This document shows positions 37,801-49,050 of a DNA stretch of 64,000 nucleotides, one piece after another; position 1 is the stretch's first letter; each line of letters opens with the position of its first letter. The notes beneath the pieces are model-generated. The model made no database searches. It was not told the DNA's origin and saw only the letters and a program-made list of their open reading frames with translations. The position numbers were made by a program, and so were the translations under genes. Source of the DNA: Flammulina velutipes (lineage: Eukaryota > Basidiomycota > Agaricomycetes > Agaricales > Physalacriaceae). The DNA lies in the NCBI GenBank assembly GCA_011800155.1, contig CM022370.1:3534001-3598000 (forward strand), written 5' to 3'.

Positions 37801-38088
37801 GGTCATCCTCCAATGAAATAAGACGAGTTGCAACGTCAGTGTCCGTCTCTGCGAGGTCGACTAAGTAATATGTCCATCCAATAAATGGGCGGGCTACTCA
37901 CCGATGGGGCGCTCCTTGCCGTCCTCGCCAAGATCGATCATGCGGATGTCGTCGAAGACTTCGCCATACTCGACTGGTTGCGAGGCGTTGTCGACCTTGC
38001 CACCAACATTTTTCTCATCTTGAGAGAACTTCTCGTCTTGGATAGATCCGTCGCTCTCGCGCTTCGACAAAGCTGGAACGGTGGCCAT
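34848..38088 (-). CDS. OPT-family oligopeptide transporter 2
   Basis: A many-exon - strand gene for a polytopic transporter. The start at 38088 gives MATVPALSKRESD; an in-frame ATG at 38142 would add 18 residues. Family features are NPGPFNIKEH (about 37460-37530), FWGVFIAIFVWEWFPEYIAP, KLPPRVTFTVQSLG (the KIPPR-like motif) and a C-terminal membrane core YNFLLSAALDGGTQVMVFVL. A last small exon adds NPEGNPDYCLRLT with the stop at 34848. The SPYxEVRA motif present in the first OPT gene is replaced here by a region ending DDPTLPIWTFR, so the two genes belong to different OPT subgroups. It is expected at the plasma membrane; substrate unknown. Confidence 0.88.
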
Positions 38089-39085
38089 TGCAGAGCGGGT
38101 AGGGAAGACAAGTCTCAAAGAATGCTTCTCCCACACGCGCATTGTTTTATACCGTTATGATTCTGTTGGTTCAGGGTCCGGCAGGAAGTTCTCGAGAAGC
38201 ATGGCGGAGGAAGCATATGGAATGTAAAACCGCCGAAGTGGGTATCTGGAAATTAGAATCTGAGACTGTTGTCACTGATGTCGATTGGGTGGCGTAGTGG
38301 AGGGCTACGGGGCGGTGAGGGAAAGCAGATGCCAATCTGAAAAACGACGATGCCTCGTCTCGACTGAATTCAGCGGTCCTTGCATTCCTCCGTGCAAAGC
38401 TAACGTGAGGTAACGATAGCCCGTGTGAACTCTTGGACTTTGACATGCACGCATTGTGCAAGATCACGAGGAAAGATAAGATGAAGGCTGCAAATATTAT
38501 TAGAACAATGTGGACGCCTATGGATGACAGATACCTGCCGGAGAGCGTGCGGTAATGTAAGGTCCAGGCATGGTGGTACGCCCTGGTATGTCTAACCGAG
38601 GCGGCCCATGCGCCCCGTTGACCGCGTGTCGCTCGACATCTGTGGGGAATTCATTATGATTTATGCAGTGCTTTGTTTACCCGCTGGAGACCGTATTTCA
38701 GATGTACCTTGCCATTGCACGATAGCGCACAAGGAGTGCAGTAAGGCGCCATGCTTTCCAGTAAGGGAGAAAAAGTCCAGTTTTCCCTCTGCATTCTGCA
38801 GTGTATCTAAGTGGGCGGCGTTGGCGGCGTGGGCTTGTCGGTCACCAGTAGTGCTCAGACGACGAAAGAGACAACGAGGCTAGAGCAATCGTGACCAAAA
38901 AATTATTCATGTGGATGGTGGCGGCTATCATAGACGCTCACCACGAGGAAGTTAGGAGGGACGGTGTGCTGTTACAGACTTTGAGCAGGCGTCATATCGC
39001 CAGGTGATGTAGGAGTGATGCGAAATGGTGAATGTTCGATAACAAGATGGAGAATCTGGAGATTCAACCGTTTCGGAATACCTTA
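38089..39085. other. Spacer, nothing recognised
   Basis: Region upstream of the second OPT transporter, up to the fold-back element. No convincing frame or repeat was seen. Confidence 0.4.
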
Positions 39086-39783
39086 TTGCTGTTTGCAAAA
39101 TAGTTGGCGCAACCCGGTCCGATTGCCATATAGGGTTTTGAGGCGCGTAAAACTTTCCTCTCGTATCCTGTCGGCGCTCGTATGTATTTACATAGAAGCC
39201 CTTGTAATAGACTTTCTTTGATGTAGCGCAGTGCCTCGCGCAACACCCGATGGAATAATTCTAGTTTTCATAAAAAACCGTGGCGCATCATTTTCCTTAA
39301 GCAGCGCCGAAACGACGGCGCGGGATCCGATGAAAATCACGGTAAGTAGTCATGAGATGCTTATTACGATGCCTATAGCACTTTATAAGGAATTCACCCA
39401 CGTACACAGAGAGGATACAAGCTTAGTGATTACATGTCAAAGCATCATGCAATACCGCACCAATGGGAGCACACACTGGATTTCCGGCATTTATACCCAC
39501 TAGAACAATGATGTAAGGGATATCTACCGTCATTTTCAGAGGATCCCGCGCCGCCGTTTCGGCGCTGCTTAAGGAAAATGATGCGCCACGGTTTTTCATG
39601 AAAACTAGAATTATTCTATCGGGTGTTGCGCGAGGCACTGCGCTACATCAAGGAAAGTCTATTACAAGGGCTTCGATGTAAATACATACGAGCGCCGACA
39701 GGATACGAAAGGAAAGTTTTGCGCGCCTCAAAACCCTATATGGCAATCGGACCGGGTTGCGCCAACTATTTTGCAAACAGCAA
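39086..39783. mobile_element. Fold-back element with 250-bp inverted repeats
   Basis: Two arms of about 255 bp (39086-39340 and 39527-39783) are near-perfect reverse complements and enclose about 190 bp of unique sequence. The ends start TTGCTGTTTGCAAAATAG. Both ends are flanked by the dinucleotide TA (39084-39085 and 39784-39785), as expected for a Tc1/mariner-like target duplication. No transposase is encoded. The few differences between arms suggest a young element or arm conversion. Confidence 0.8.
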
Positions 39784-40201
39784 TAACAGTCATTGTCTAA
39801 GATCCGGGAGTCAATGCAAACTGCACGCCAGATAAATGCGATGTTTACCATTTACAGTGGCTTTCACTCATTCTCCTTCACGCAGCGATATCAAGTACAA
39901 ATAGAGAAGAAGACAGTGGAAGATTGGTGGAAGACAAGCGGGAGAGCCCGGAGTTCACATTGACGACCGGCGAAACGCGACCACGTGCCCCGTTGTGAGC
40001 GGCACAAGCAAAACAACTGTTCCGTCTTTTTACCTTTTTACTATCGAGTTTGCATAGGTTGTGTTTTATCTGGCATGAATGAACTGTGTCGATGCATCCT
40101 TGCTTTATTCATAGGATTTCGGATGCTTCGCGTCCATGGCACCAAGGAAGATGAAGTTTCTGTCACTAATATTAGAAGTAGTACACGCAGCGCCACATCT
40201 A
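39784..40201. other. Spacer, nothing recognised
   Basis: Between the fold-back element and the esterase pseudogene. No gene or repeat was seen. Confidence 0.4.
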
Positions 40202-41225
40202 TTAATGCTCCTCACAGCGGTTTCCTAATATAGATATCCGAAATAGCCTCCATCGCTCCCGATAAGTATCCTGCGCAATGCTCAATCCAATAACCAACAT
40301 ATCCCGCGCGTCAGGACTCCATTTCGGCCACGCACTTCCATTGTGAACGTTGGGATTGAGCGAGCCGGCAAAGTGAATAACATAATCATCCATAACCTCG
40401 AGATCCGTACCATGCGTAGAACCTAGTACTGAAACAGCTTTTGCACCTTTGAACACTGTAAGACATGTTAGCCAGACTTACGGTAGGTTATGATATCTTG
40501 CTGACCAGAGAGTTCTTATATGAAGAATCTGCGAGGGCCTTGGAAGATGGTATTCCCCAGGAACGATGAAGACCGCTTGAACTGGGGCGTTGTGGCATTA
40601 TCAGAACCAGTGTCGAATGGCGAGCCCTCTTCCGATGCTGTAGGCAAGAAGAATGTCTGTACCCATTCCTTGAATTGATCATCCGTGCTGAGATAACTTA
40701 TCAGTTGGGAAGACTCGAAGGAAGCAACCACTAACCTGAGGTTGGTCTGGGCTAGAGAGAATAGAGTCCCTTCATCATCGCAGTTACCTGTGTCATGAAG
40801 ACAATAAATGAAACGTTGCAGATCCCCGAGAGGATATAACACACACGTGACGATTGAAATGTTTGCTTCCTTACCCTTCTGTACAAGACGCTGGGGGTAA
40901 TCCGTAAAGAGCACACCATCCTTCTGAAGTCCTAGAAATTGGTGACGTGAACGCGTTGATCAAAATGTCGATCGTCACCTGTGGAAGAAGGTCGAGTGGC
41001 GGGGAGTTGTACTGCATGAAGGCCCAAACGCGGTCGCGTTATAATGTTCACGGTATGCGCCAACAGCTTCAGGCAACTGCAAGCGCGATCTTCCTTCCCC
41101 AAAGCGCAAGAGTATGAACAGGTATAATGTAGTTTGGGCTGTGAAAAGGACTCACCTTGTTTTCACAAACGGTGTCCCAAGAAATCCAGCGAGGTCTCCC
41201 GTTTGAACTCCATGAAGATCCCGCG
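40202..41225 (-). pseudogene. Type-B carboxylesterase/lipase remnant with internal deletion
   Basis: On the - strand the N-terminal esterase motif VQTGDLAGFLGTPFVK (about 41155-41205) is followed by RLQLPEAVGAYREHYNATAF. The next exon already reads DGVLFTDYPQRLVQKGKEAN and CDDEGTLFS, which in carboxylesterases lies about 250 residues further on. The segment that should hold the oxyanion loop and the nucleophile elbow (GESAG) is missing. A TAA at 40516-40518 interrupts the frame just after PRRFFI, ahead of the exon with STHGTDLEV (catalytic His) and WPKWSPDARDMLVIG. With both a deletion and a nonsense codon, this is a pseudogene of a secreted lipase/esterase. No signal peptide exon was identified. 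Confidence 0.75.
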
Positions 41226-41893
41226 ATCTAAACGACAGCCGGTGCCCCCGGGAGAGATGACGCTGAGATCCTTGAATCGCAAAGACGAGTTCGAGTACAA
41301 TTGCGTTAGGAGAGGGATTTGGCACCTGGTGCGCGCTTTCCATACTCATATTAATAACACAGAAAGACTCGGAGGGTACACGAGTGATGCACTGAGCCCG
41401 GCATGATGAGTGACGCGCAAGCGTCTGGTCCCTCAACGGTTCGTCAGTCTGATAGTCGTAGACGTGAGGAGAATCAGCATAGACCAGTATGCCGGGTGAC
41501 AGAGCAATCTTGTCGTGTCTCACACAGACGGGGAACATACGCCATGGATCACCCCGACAACCAAGCCCACGTCCAAGTTAGAGTCTCAAGATTATAGTCG
41601 TGAAGGAAGTTCAAATTGTGCTACAGCATGTGAGGATATTCAAGTTGTACAATGCTGTACAATGATGATGGAACGAATGCAAAGAGTGTGATTGGTTCGG
41701 CACAACCGGTCCGCCCTGATTCCGATGTGGCGCAGACTCCAAATTCTTTACTCTTTATCAACAACACTCATTGCACCTCAACACAGATGCAAACGAGTAT
41801 TTAAGGATACAGTGCCAATGTACGTGTACAGTATGCGAATGTAAATTTTGCCGTCTAAAATTACAGTCCTAACCATGATATTCTATTGAGAGA
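41226..41893. other. Spacer, nothing recognised
   Basis: Between the esterase remnant and the end of the Hsp110 gene. A first exon of the esterase could lie here but was not found. Confidence 0.4.
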
Positions 41894-44423
41894 CTAGTCG
41901 ACGTCCATCTCACTGGGCCCAGCAGGCTCTTCCTCCTTCTTCGGCTCCTCCTTGGGCGTCTCCTGTCCACTCTTCGGCGTCTGAGTCCCACTAGGCGGGA
42001 CAGGCGCCTTCGGCTTGGGCTTCGTCAAAATCGGCGTCGCAAAATAAATAACCTCATCCCTCTTCTTACTGATCTCCCCCGTCGTCAAAACAGGATCCAC
42101 ATTCTTCGGCCTCTCGCTCTGCCGCACCGTCTGGTCTTCCAGCCACTTTTGGACTGTGGCGACCTTTTCGACGACGCTTTGGAGGTCTTTGGGGTCGATG
42201 TGGCTGAATTTGTCGTCGGTGGAGGTGGCTTGGGACATGTAGCTGTTTAGGGTTTCGCGGAGGGAGGCGATGGAGCGTTGGCGTTCTTCGGCTTCGCGCC
42301 AGCGGAAGGTGATGGGGTCGCCGAGGACTTTGAGGGCGTCGAGGCGGCTGACGTAGGCGGACTTGATGGCGTCCTCGCCCTCTTCGGAGTATAGCCAATC
42401 CTCAGCCTCTTGCAGAGCCGATAGGAGTTTTTGCTTCTCTGGTGCCTGCACGAAGGGGGCATATCGTTCGTCGAGCTTGCTGCGAGTGTCGTAGACGTAC
42501 TCCTCCAGGGCGTTCTTGCGATCCTACAATACATAGTCAGTATCGAGAAATGGAATGGATCATGCCAATCTTACCTCAGTGTCCATGACAAGCTTGTCAC
42601 TTGAGTGCATCTGCGCCTCTAACTCCTTGTACTTTTCAACGATGCTCTTGTCGAGACTTGCGGTGCCAGTGACGAAGGGAACCTCGACCTTCTTGATCAC
42701 CTTCTTCTTGGGCGGCGCAGCACCCTCGGCGGCATCGACGTCCATAGCAGCCTCCTCCTTCTCGACGATCTCCTCGACGTAGGCAGCTTCGAACGACAGG
42801 ATACCATGCGCGTTGAGCCTGGTCTTTAGCTTGACACAGGTAGAATCACCATTGGGGTTTGGTGGAACCTGCTTGGCGGTGAAGCGTGCGATCCAAGGGT
42901 TGATGCCTCCAGGGAGACCTTGAGGGTCAGAGTAGACCGCCTCGATGTCGAAAGGCTCTTTACGATAGAAAGAGAGGATCTTTGACGAGGGGAGAGCGTT
43001 TCCGCGGGGGAACACCTCGAGCTCGGTGTCTTCTGGCTCGGCAGCAGTAGCCTCCCACTGCATCTTGATGGGATAGGATGCGATATCGGTGAAGTTGAAA
43101 TCACGGACACGGAAGACGGGGGAGAGTTTTGCACAGGCAAATGTGGCGCCACGGGCTACGGCTTCTTCCTGGTTGAGGGTGGTGGAGAGTGTTTTGCCGG
43201 GGAAGGCGGTTTGGATGCGTGCGCGGACGGCAGGGATACGGGTGGAGCCACCGATGAGCTCGATGGCGTCTATTTCTTCGAGAGGGACACCGGAGTCCTC
43301 TAGCACGCGAAGGAGAGGGGCGGGGATGCGGTCGAGCAGGGAGGAGATGAGACCCTCGTACTCGTCGCGATGGAGTTTGGAGGTGGCGTCAATGTCGTTC
43401 ATGATGGATTCGATGTTGAGCGGGGCCTCGGCATTGGCGGAGAGCACCTTCTTGAGGCGCTCGCAGCCAGCGGTGAGACGGAAAGTAGCTTTGGGGTTGG
43501 ATAGGACATCGATCTTGTACTTTGTCTTGAATTCTTCGGAGAAGTGCTTGACGAGGGCGTAGTCAATGTCGCGTCCACCGAGATTGCGGTCAAAGGCAGT
43601 GGCCTTTACGACGAGCTGGCCCTTGGAGAAGGCGACGACGGATGCGGAGAGGGAAGCATGGCCAACGTCGACGAAGACGACGTGGCGAGGGCTTTCTGGT
43701 TCTGGGAGGTCGGTTTTGGTGATTCCGTAGCCGAGGGCAGCAGCGGTGGTGTCGTTGATGAGGCGGAGGACGTTGAGGCCGGCGATGGCAGCGGCGTCTA
43801 TGACGGCTCGTCGCTGGATGTCGGTGAACCATCCTGGGACGGCGATGACAACGTCTGTTACGCCGTTCTTGAGCTCGGCGGCTGCGATGTCGCGAATTTT
43901 GGCGAGATACGCGGCGACGAGCTGTGTTGCCGAGAACTGGTGCCTTTCACCGACGTAGTTTACCTGAAAGCTGTTTAATACGGGACAAAGTAAAAAAGAC
44001 AAGGGCTACACACCTCGACTCCGACAGATCCACCGACATCGACAAGGGTGGCGTTGAGGAATTTCTTTTCGACATCCTGGACTTCTGGATCGGTCAACGT
44101 GCGGCCAATGAGACGTTTTAGCGATCCAACGGTATTGCGAAAGTTGGATGTTTCCTGTGTTTTCGCTGACTCGCCAATAGCTCGTTGCTTGGGTCCAAAG
44201 GCTACGAGTGATCTGTGGGATATGTTAGATTGGACAGCGCATACATCCTGGTTGGACACGCACGGAGTAGCACGATTTGACACCTCATTCACGATGATAT
44301 CGATACCGCGATGTCTCGCCACACCAATCTACAGCAGATGTTAGAATACGAAAAGTACTAACAGTGCATACAACAACTCACCTTGCTGGCCAGAGAACCG
44401 AAATCGACACCGACGACGGACAT
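41894..44423 (-). CDS. SSE1: Hsp110-type chaperone / Hsp70 nucleotide-exchange factor
   Basis: The start at 44423 gives MSVVGVDFGSLASKIGVARH, the Hsp70-superfamily ATPase opening. The nucleotide-binding domain continues with VVIAVPGWFTDIQRRAVIDA, NVLRLINDTTAAALGYG and AIELIGGSTRIPAVR. A long acidic insertion in the substrate-binding part (EKEEAAMDVDAAEGAAPPKK), followed by a helical tail with RKNALEEYVYDTRSKL, is typical of Hsp110/Sse1 rather than canonical Hsp70, and the protein ends PSEMDVD rather than EEVD. Sse1 proteins act in the cytosol as exchange factors for Hsp70 and as holdases. Short introns near 44330-44385, 44220-44270, 43970-44010 and 42525-42575 interrupt the gene. Full length, about 770 aa. 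Confidence 0.93.
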
Positions 44424-45226
44424 GATGGCTTCAAGTAAAGATTAAAGTGCGTTAAAGATGTGGTGAAAATTCAAAGATGGGGGGAAAAGTTTGAGATCGT
44501 GACGGACATAAATTTCCTTATTTGAATTGGATCGGCATTCTCCCACATTCTCCGTGCTTCCACTGCCTTCCAACGTGTTTCCTACGTGTTCTTTGGGTAC
44601 AAACATGCCAAGCTGTTTCGTTAAAACGTGTATTCGCGCTTTGAACGTACTTTGGACCAGCCTATACGTCTCCAGCCGCAGTATTATGAGATGCACACAA
44701 GGACAGAGTGCTCGGCAAATCCCGATCCGCTTCATAGCGTGGCGCATTTAAGACCGAACATGAGTAATGGCGAAGCTAATTGTTCTCAGAGAACAAGTTC
44801 GTCGCGTAGGGGTTGATTCACACAGTATAGTTAATCCTTGTGCTACATATATCATTTCCGTCAGCCACGTTGTACTTTCTGACTCTTGAGTACTGACAAC
44901 TCCCACCTCCGATTCGGGAAGAACCACGATCCAATCGGTGCTTCGTAGGCACGTACACGTTAGACACGGAATCTGAATCATAGTAGGTTGGGGCATACCT
45001 CGCTCAGAAATCGTCTGTATACTGTACATTAGATCTCCTATAGTATCACCACACTAATGAGCGGGACTAGCGGCCTCGCTGGCCTCTACGGGATTTTCCG
45101 ACTTCGCTTGTCAGTGCCCGATGACTGTTTCGCACTGACTGACATACGTCGAACATATGATCTTCTCCAAAGGTATTTAAGCGAGCTTCTCTCCCCCCAG
45201 ACGCTTCATCGTAACCACCATCTCCA
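44424..45226. other. Spacer between divergent genes
   Basis: Promoter region shared by the Hsp110 gene (-) and the first NTF2-like gene (+). Scattered TTC/GAA triplets are present but do not form a clear heat-shock element; an AGGGG (stress-response-element core) occurs near 44810. No gene seen. Confidence 0.35.
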
Positions 45227-45750
45227 ATGGCCCGCAGCGACATCTTCCTCAAATTCCTCGGCGTGCTCGAAGCCAACTCGAAGGAGGAGACGTTGGCTCT
45301 GATCACTGATGACCTCGAGTGGGTGTTCAAACCGTCGTCGCTTGGGATTCCCCCGGTCAGGAAGAGCGGGATGGATGAGGTGTTGAAGCAGTTGAGCGAT
45401 ATGCGCTCTTTCAAGGTTTTTCTTTCGTTCGGGTTAGTAGTATGAGTCCTGTTGGATCTGACGCCGCCGCGTAGTTTACGACGCACAAAGTGCACGAGAC
45501 GACGGACGGCGTGTTCATCTATGAGGTATGCAATTGTTTGCCTTGCACACGCTAATAAATGACCATTCTGTAGACGCATTCTGACGGCATCAGCGAGACC
45601 GGCTCGACATGGCACAACGAATACGTATTCACCGTCCACCTCACACCCGAGGGAGATAAGATTGCGAATATCGTTGAGTTTATGGATAGTAAAGCTCTGG
45701 CTGATTTTGTTGCGGGTGAGAAAGCGAAAGCAGGCAAGGGGGCGGCGTGA
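45227..45750 (+). CDS. NTF2/SnoaL-like small protein, copy 1
   Basis: Three exons (45227-45415, 45475-45525, 45574-45750) join to 138 aa. The sequence has the cystatin-like NTF2/SnoaL pattern: an N-terminal helix (FLKFLGVLEANSKEETLAL), DDLEWVFKPSS, then strands FTTHKVHETTDGVFIYE and STWHNEYVFTVHL and a closing EFMDSKALADF helix. Such small alpha-beta cones act as isomerases, cyclases or ligand binders, often as dimers in the cytosol. No catalytic residue assignment is safe. A close paralogue lies 700 bp downstream with identical exon borders, and a broken third copy lies near 48.7 kb. Confidence 0.85.
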
Positions 45751-46446
45751 TGACGGAGCTGTTGTTGAACTACTTAGGCTACTGAAAGAAGCGACATGTA
45801 TGATAGGCATTTTTGCTTGGCATGAAAGGTATTGAGCTACATAAGCATATACCGGAGTAATCGGAAATTTCTGAAGGATTTGGCAGTGTGGCGCAGCGAC
45901 GTCCAACACAGTAGAACTGGAATTGACCAGCGCAATGATAGCTTATGTTCCTCACACCACATTGCTACTTATATCAATATATATCTATAGATTTATTGAG
46001 TAAAGGTCCGCGCCACATGCAGAGGTGATCCCCGCCGTCCGGAACAGCCCCCAACATTTAGTGTATCAGTATGCCGCTCCTATTTGTGTCAAAACCCGGA
46101 AAACCCGGGATTCTCATTAGATTCATAAGACTCCCACATTACAAAACAGTATGTGTCAAGGCAATGTCAAGTCACTCAGTACGTACTCAAGCACATTCAA
46201 TGTTGCGCATTGTGGTATTGTGTAAGAAACCTTGCATATCAGTCGCGTCCTAGACCGGAACGGTAGAAAGTAGTATGTGAAGGTGACGACGATATACGCC
46301 ACATACACGGAACTTGCCGTCGACTTCGAATTTCTCTGGCCGATGAGTTGGTAATGGCTGTCGCGTATAGCTGACTGAGCTGCCTTGTACACCTGACATC
46401 CCATGGGAGTATTTGAACTCCTTAGCCTCGTCCCCAGCATCCAAAA
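45751..46446. other. Spacer between the NTF2-like copies
   Basis: No gene or repeat recognised; it contains the promoter of the second copy. Confidence 0.4.
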
Positions 46447-46995
46447 ATGCCTCCAACTCCAACTCCGAGTCGTAGCGAGATCTTCCTCAAATTCCTCGAC
46501 GCGGTCGGCGCTTCCTCGAGGGAAGAGACACTCGCCCTCCTCGCCGATGATCTCGAGTGGATCTTCAGACCATCATCGATCGCGCTGCCCACCGTCAGAA
46601 AGAGCGGGATAGATGAGATGTTGAGCAAGCTTAACGATATGCTTCCTAAGGGCTCTTTTAAGGTTCGCCTCGAGCTATTTTCTTACTCTTCGAATTCGAA
46701 TCTAATGTCTGCGTGTAGTTCACAACCAATAGGGTGCATGAGACGACGGAGGGCATCTTTTTCTATGAGGTGGCGTAACTATTTGCCTTGAGCGTGTGCG
46801 CGTGCTAATCATCATTGACAGACGCAATCCGACGGTATCTCCAAGTTTGGTTCGACCTGGCACAACGAGTACATCTTCATAGTCACGCTTACACCTGGAG
46901 GAGATAAGATTGCGAGGATTGAAGAGTTCATGGATAGCAAATTTGTTGCAGATTTCGGGGCTGCCGAGATAGTGAAGGCAAGCAAGGCGGCTTGA
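46447..46995 (+). CDS. NTF2/SnoaL-like small protein, copy 2
   Basis: Three exons (46447-46662, 46719-46769, 46822-46995) join to 146 aa. Introns sit at the same places as in copy 1, and the middle exon is the same length (51 nt) in both. Compare DDLEWIFRPSSIALPTVRKS with the copy 1 counterpart, and STWHNEYIFIVTLTPGGDK. The N-terminus has eight extra residues (MPPTPTPS...) and the loop after DMLPKG is slightly longer. The two genes are tandem paralogues that have diverged at many positions but keep the core, which suggests both are functional. The ligand or reaction is unknown. Confidence 0.85.
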
Positions 46996-47150
46996 TGATG
47001 TATATGTAGTGAACTAGGTAGAGACGCCATTTATTAATTAGTTACACATTTCTCCATGTTCTTAACAGTAGCATGCGACTTGTAGTTCGAGAAGTTGCAG
47101 TTGAACGAAAATACGATTTAGAAAGAGAGGCAGAATAGATCATTCACGAG

Positions 47151-48367
47151 CTAATTAATAGGCACGGGGTCTGTAAACTGCCTGGTCTTGATACCAGGCC
47201 TTATCCTCCATCGCAGTCCTCGTCCCTCATCCACGGATGTATCCTCAATATAGATCCCCTCCCTTTCATTCTCCTTCATATCCCGTATAATCCATGAATT
47301 GATCCACTTCCATGCCTTTTCGTCACGTCCGTGGTTTTGCGCAATGCACTCCCAAGTCGCATCGTCGTACGGCGTCTGATGTCGATGCCAAGGAACCTTC
47401 TGGTCACACAACAACCAATGCCGGATGCCACTCTCAAAATCAAACGCAATCCCAGGCGTGTTCCACCGTTCCGCCAGACTGGGACTATCCGCCCTCTCGA
47501 AGGACGCCTCGCCCCAGTCGATAATCACAGGCGTTCTATCCGTCGAGCGAAGGACGATGTTCCCAAAGTGCAAATCATTGTGCATCACCCCGTATCGCCT
47601 GATCTGCCGTCCGAGCGATATAAGTTTCTGCGAAACCTCCTCCGCCTGTTCCTGCGTAATGTCTTCGCCGATGTGTACAGAGTCCATGGACGCCCCTGGG
47701 ATATGCTCAATGAGTATGCCTCGGATTGACTGGAATGCGGGATGACTTGGGGCTGTTTCGTGTGACATGATAACTTCGGCTTCACCGTAGAATCGAGGAA
47801 TAATGCCAAGATGCTGGGCTTCGACCAAGCGGCGATACGCCTTAGCTTCGACAGCCAGGTCTCTCTCACCGGATGCCCACGCCCATAGTTCTGTTAACCA
47901 TATTGGCGGGTCCTCATCTTTATCCAGTCCTTCTGGAAAGTTTCTTGTAATCCCTTTGTCGGCATCAACAGTCGGATACGCCCCATGTTCCGTAAAGTGG
48001 CGCGCCATGTAGAGTTGGAATTCGAGTTCGATTTCGGGGGTCCATGGATCTAAACAACGGTGATACCGGCCAGCCCACCTTCTGTCGCCGAGTTTGAGGA
48101 TCAACTGCTTTGGAAGGGCGTCGCAAGTTGGAGTTGTGACATCCACCAAGAGAGCCTGGGAGTACGTGAATGGCGTGAAGGCTTTGGCTATGCGAACAGT
48201 CGTCTGAGCTTTGCGGGTAGGGAGTATTAGCTGTAGGGTGTTCGTGGGTGCGTATGGTTCTGTGCTTCACGCGACTCAACGCAAACCGTGGAAATATCAA
48301 CGACGGTTGCGTACCACATCCATGAATTGTGTACGGCTCTAGTGCTGTAAAACCGTCGAAGGATACG
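47151..48367 (-). CDS. Kinase-fold (APH-like) protein
   Basis: The last and largest exon (47151 to about 48208) carries protein-kinase/aminoglycoside-phosphotransferase signatures: LILKLGD with a candidate lysine near the start, GILIEHIPGASM (hinge), VMHNDLHFGNIVL (catalytic loop with Asp and Asn) and PVIIDWGEASF (metal-binding Asp). An upstream exon at about 48315-48367 reads SFDGFTALEPYTIHG and joins ahead of TTVRIAKAFTPFTYSQALL. A further 5' exon with the start codon probably lies near 48420-48470 but the join is not certain. This resembles a family of solitary kinase-like proteins often found expanded in mushrooms; substrates unknown. The gene lies between NTF2-like copies. Confidence 0.8.
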
Positions 48368-48599
48368 CTAACCACATCATTAGGTGAGTATATATACATT
48401 CTAGTAGGTCTAAAACTCACGTTCATGAAGGCGTATGGTGCCCTCTAGTGGCAGGAATAGTTGAAGAGTGCCCGGAAATTGCCGGGCCGTGTTGGGTTGC
48501 TACACCCGTTACTTATACATTTGTATCGTCAATTGGTATACCAAACGAAATGGAAGTGCTAACATACATGACACCTTGATATCAACTACCCAACCTAAC

Positions 48600-48905
48600 C
48601 AAGGTTCGCTGGCACCCCGGGCCATTTTCTTACCTTTCGATTCCGAATCTAACGTCTGCGTGTAGTCCACAACCAACAGGGTGCCTGAGACGACGGATGG
48701 CGTCTTTATCTATGAGGTGGCGTGGCTGTTTGCCTTTAGCGCGTGCTAATCATCATTGATAGGTGCAATTCGACTCACCAGGTTTGGTTCAACGTGGCCC
48801 AACGAATATATCTTCATAGTCAGGCTTACACCTGAGGGGAATATAAGATTGCGAGGATTGAGGAGCAAAATTGTTGCTGATTTCGAGTCAAGTAAGGCGG
48901 CTTGA
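48600..48905 (+). pseudogene. NTF2/SnoaL-like copy 3, broken
   Basis: The sequence clearly matches exons 2 and 3 of copy 2, including the intron between them: CACAACCAACAGGGTGCCTGAG at about 48669 matches the start of exon 2, and GGCGGCTTGATG at the end matches its stop. The first exon is absent, replaced by unrelated sequence, and deletions in the last exon (for example around 48850-48870) break the frame. It is a 5'-truncated, decayed duplicate. Confidence 0.85.
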
Positions 48906-48978
48906 TGACGGGAGTATTGAAATGTATGCTGAGATATACATCAGTTTCATATTGAGCAGTTTGGGCTCTTCTATGATC

Positions 48979-49050
48979 AGCAGCATGGCGCAGTGGCAGC
49001 GCGCGGGGCCCATAACCCCGAGGTCACTTGATCGAAACAAGTTGCTGCTA
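48979..49050 (+). tRNA. Initiator tRNA-Met (CAT)
   Basis: A perfect cloverleaf: acceptor AGCAGCA/TGCTGCT with discriminator A, D-stem GCGC/GCGC, anticodon arm CGGGG-CCCATAA-CCCCG with CAT at 49011-49013, and T-arm ACTTG-ATCGAAA-CAAGT. The A1:U72 pair, the run of G:C pairs at the anticodon stem and ATCGAAA in place of the usual TTC T-loop are the marks of the eukaryotic initiator rather than elongator tRNA-Met. No intron. Confidence 0.95.

Noticed and set aside
39231..39835. Matching short open frames in the two arms of the fold-back element
   Set aside because: They are identical only because the arms are inverted copies; there is no domain and no start context.
43089..43978. Long + strand frames opposite Hsp110
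   Set aside because: They are shadows of the - strand Hsp110 coding sequence; no independent evidence.
44424..44900. Heat-shock elements upstream of Hsp110
   Set aside because: TTC and GAA triplets occur but not in three correctly spaced alternating units.
45067..45909. 280-residue - strand open frame opposite the first NTF2-like gene
   Set aside because: It runs antisense through exons and introns of a well-supported gene and has no recognisable domain.
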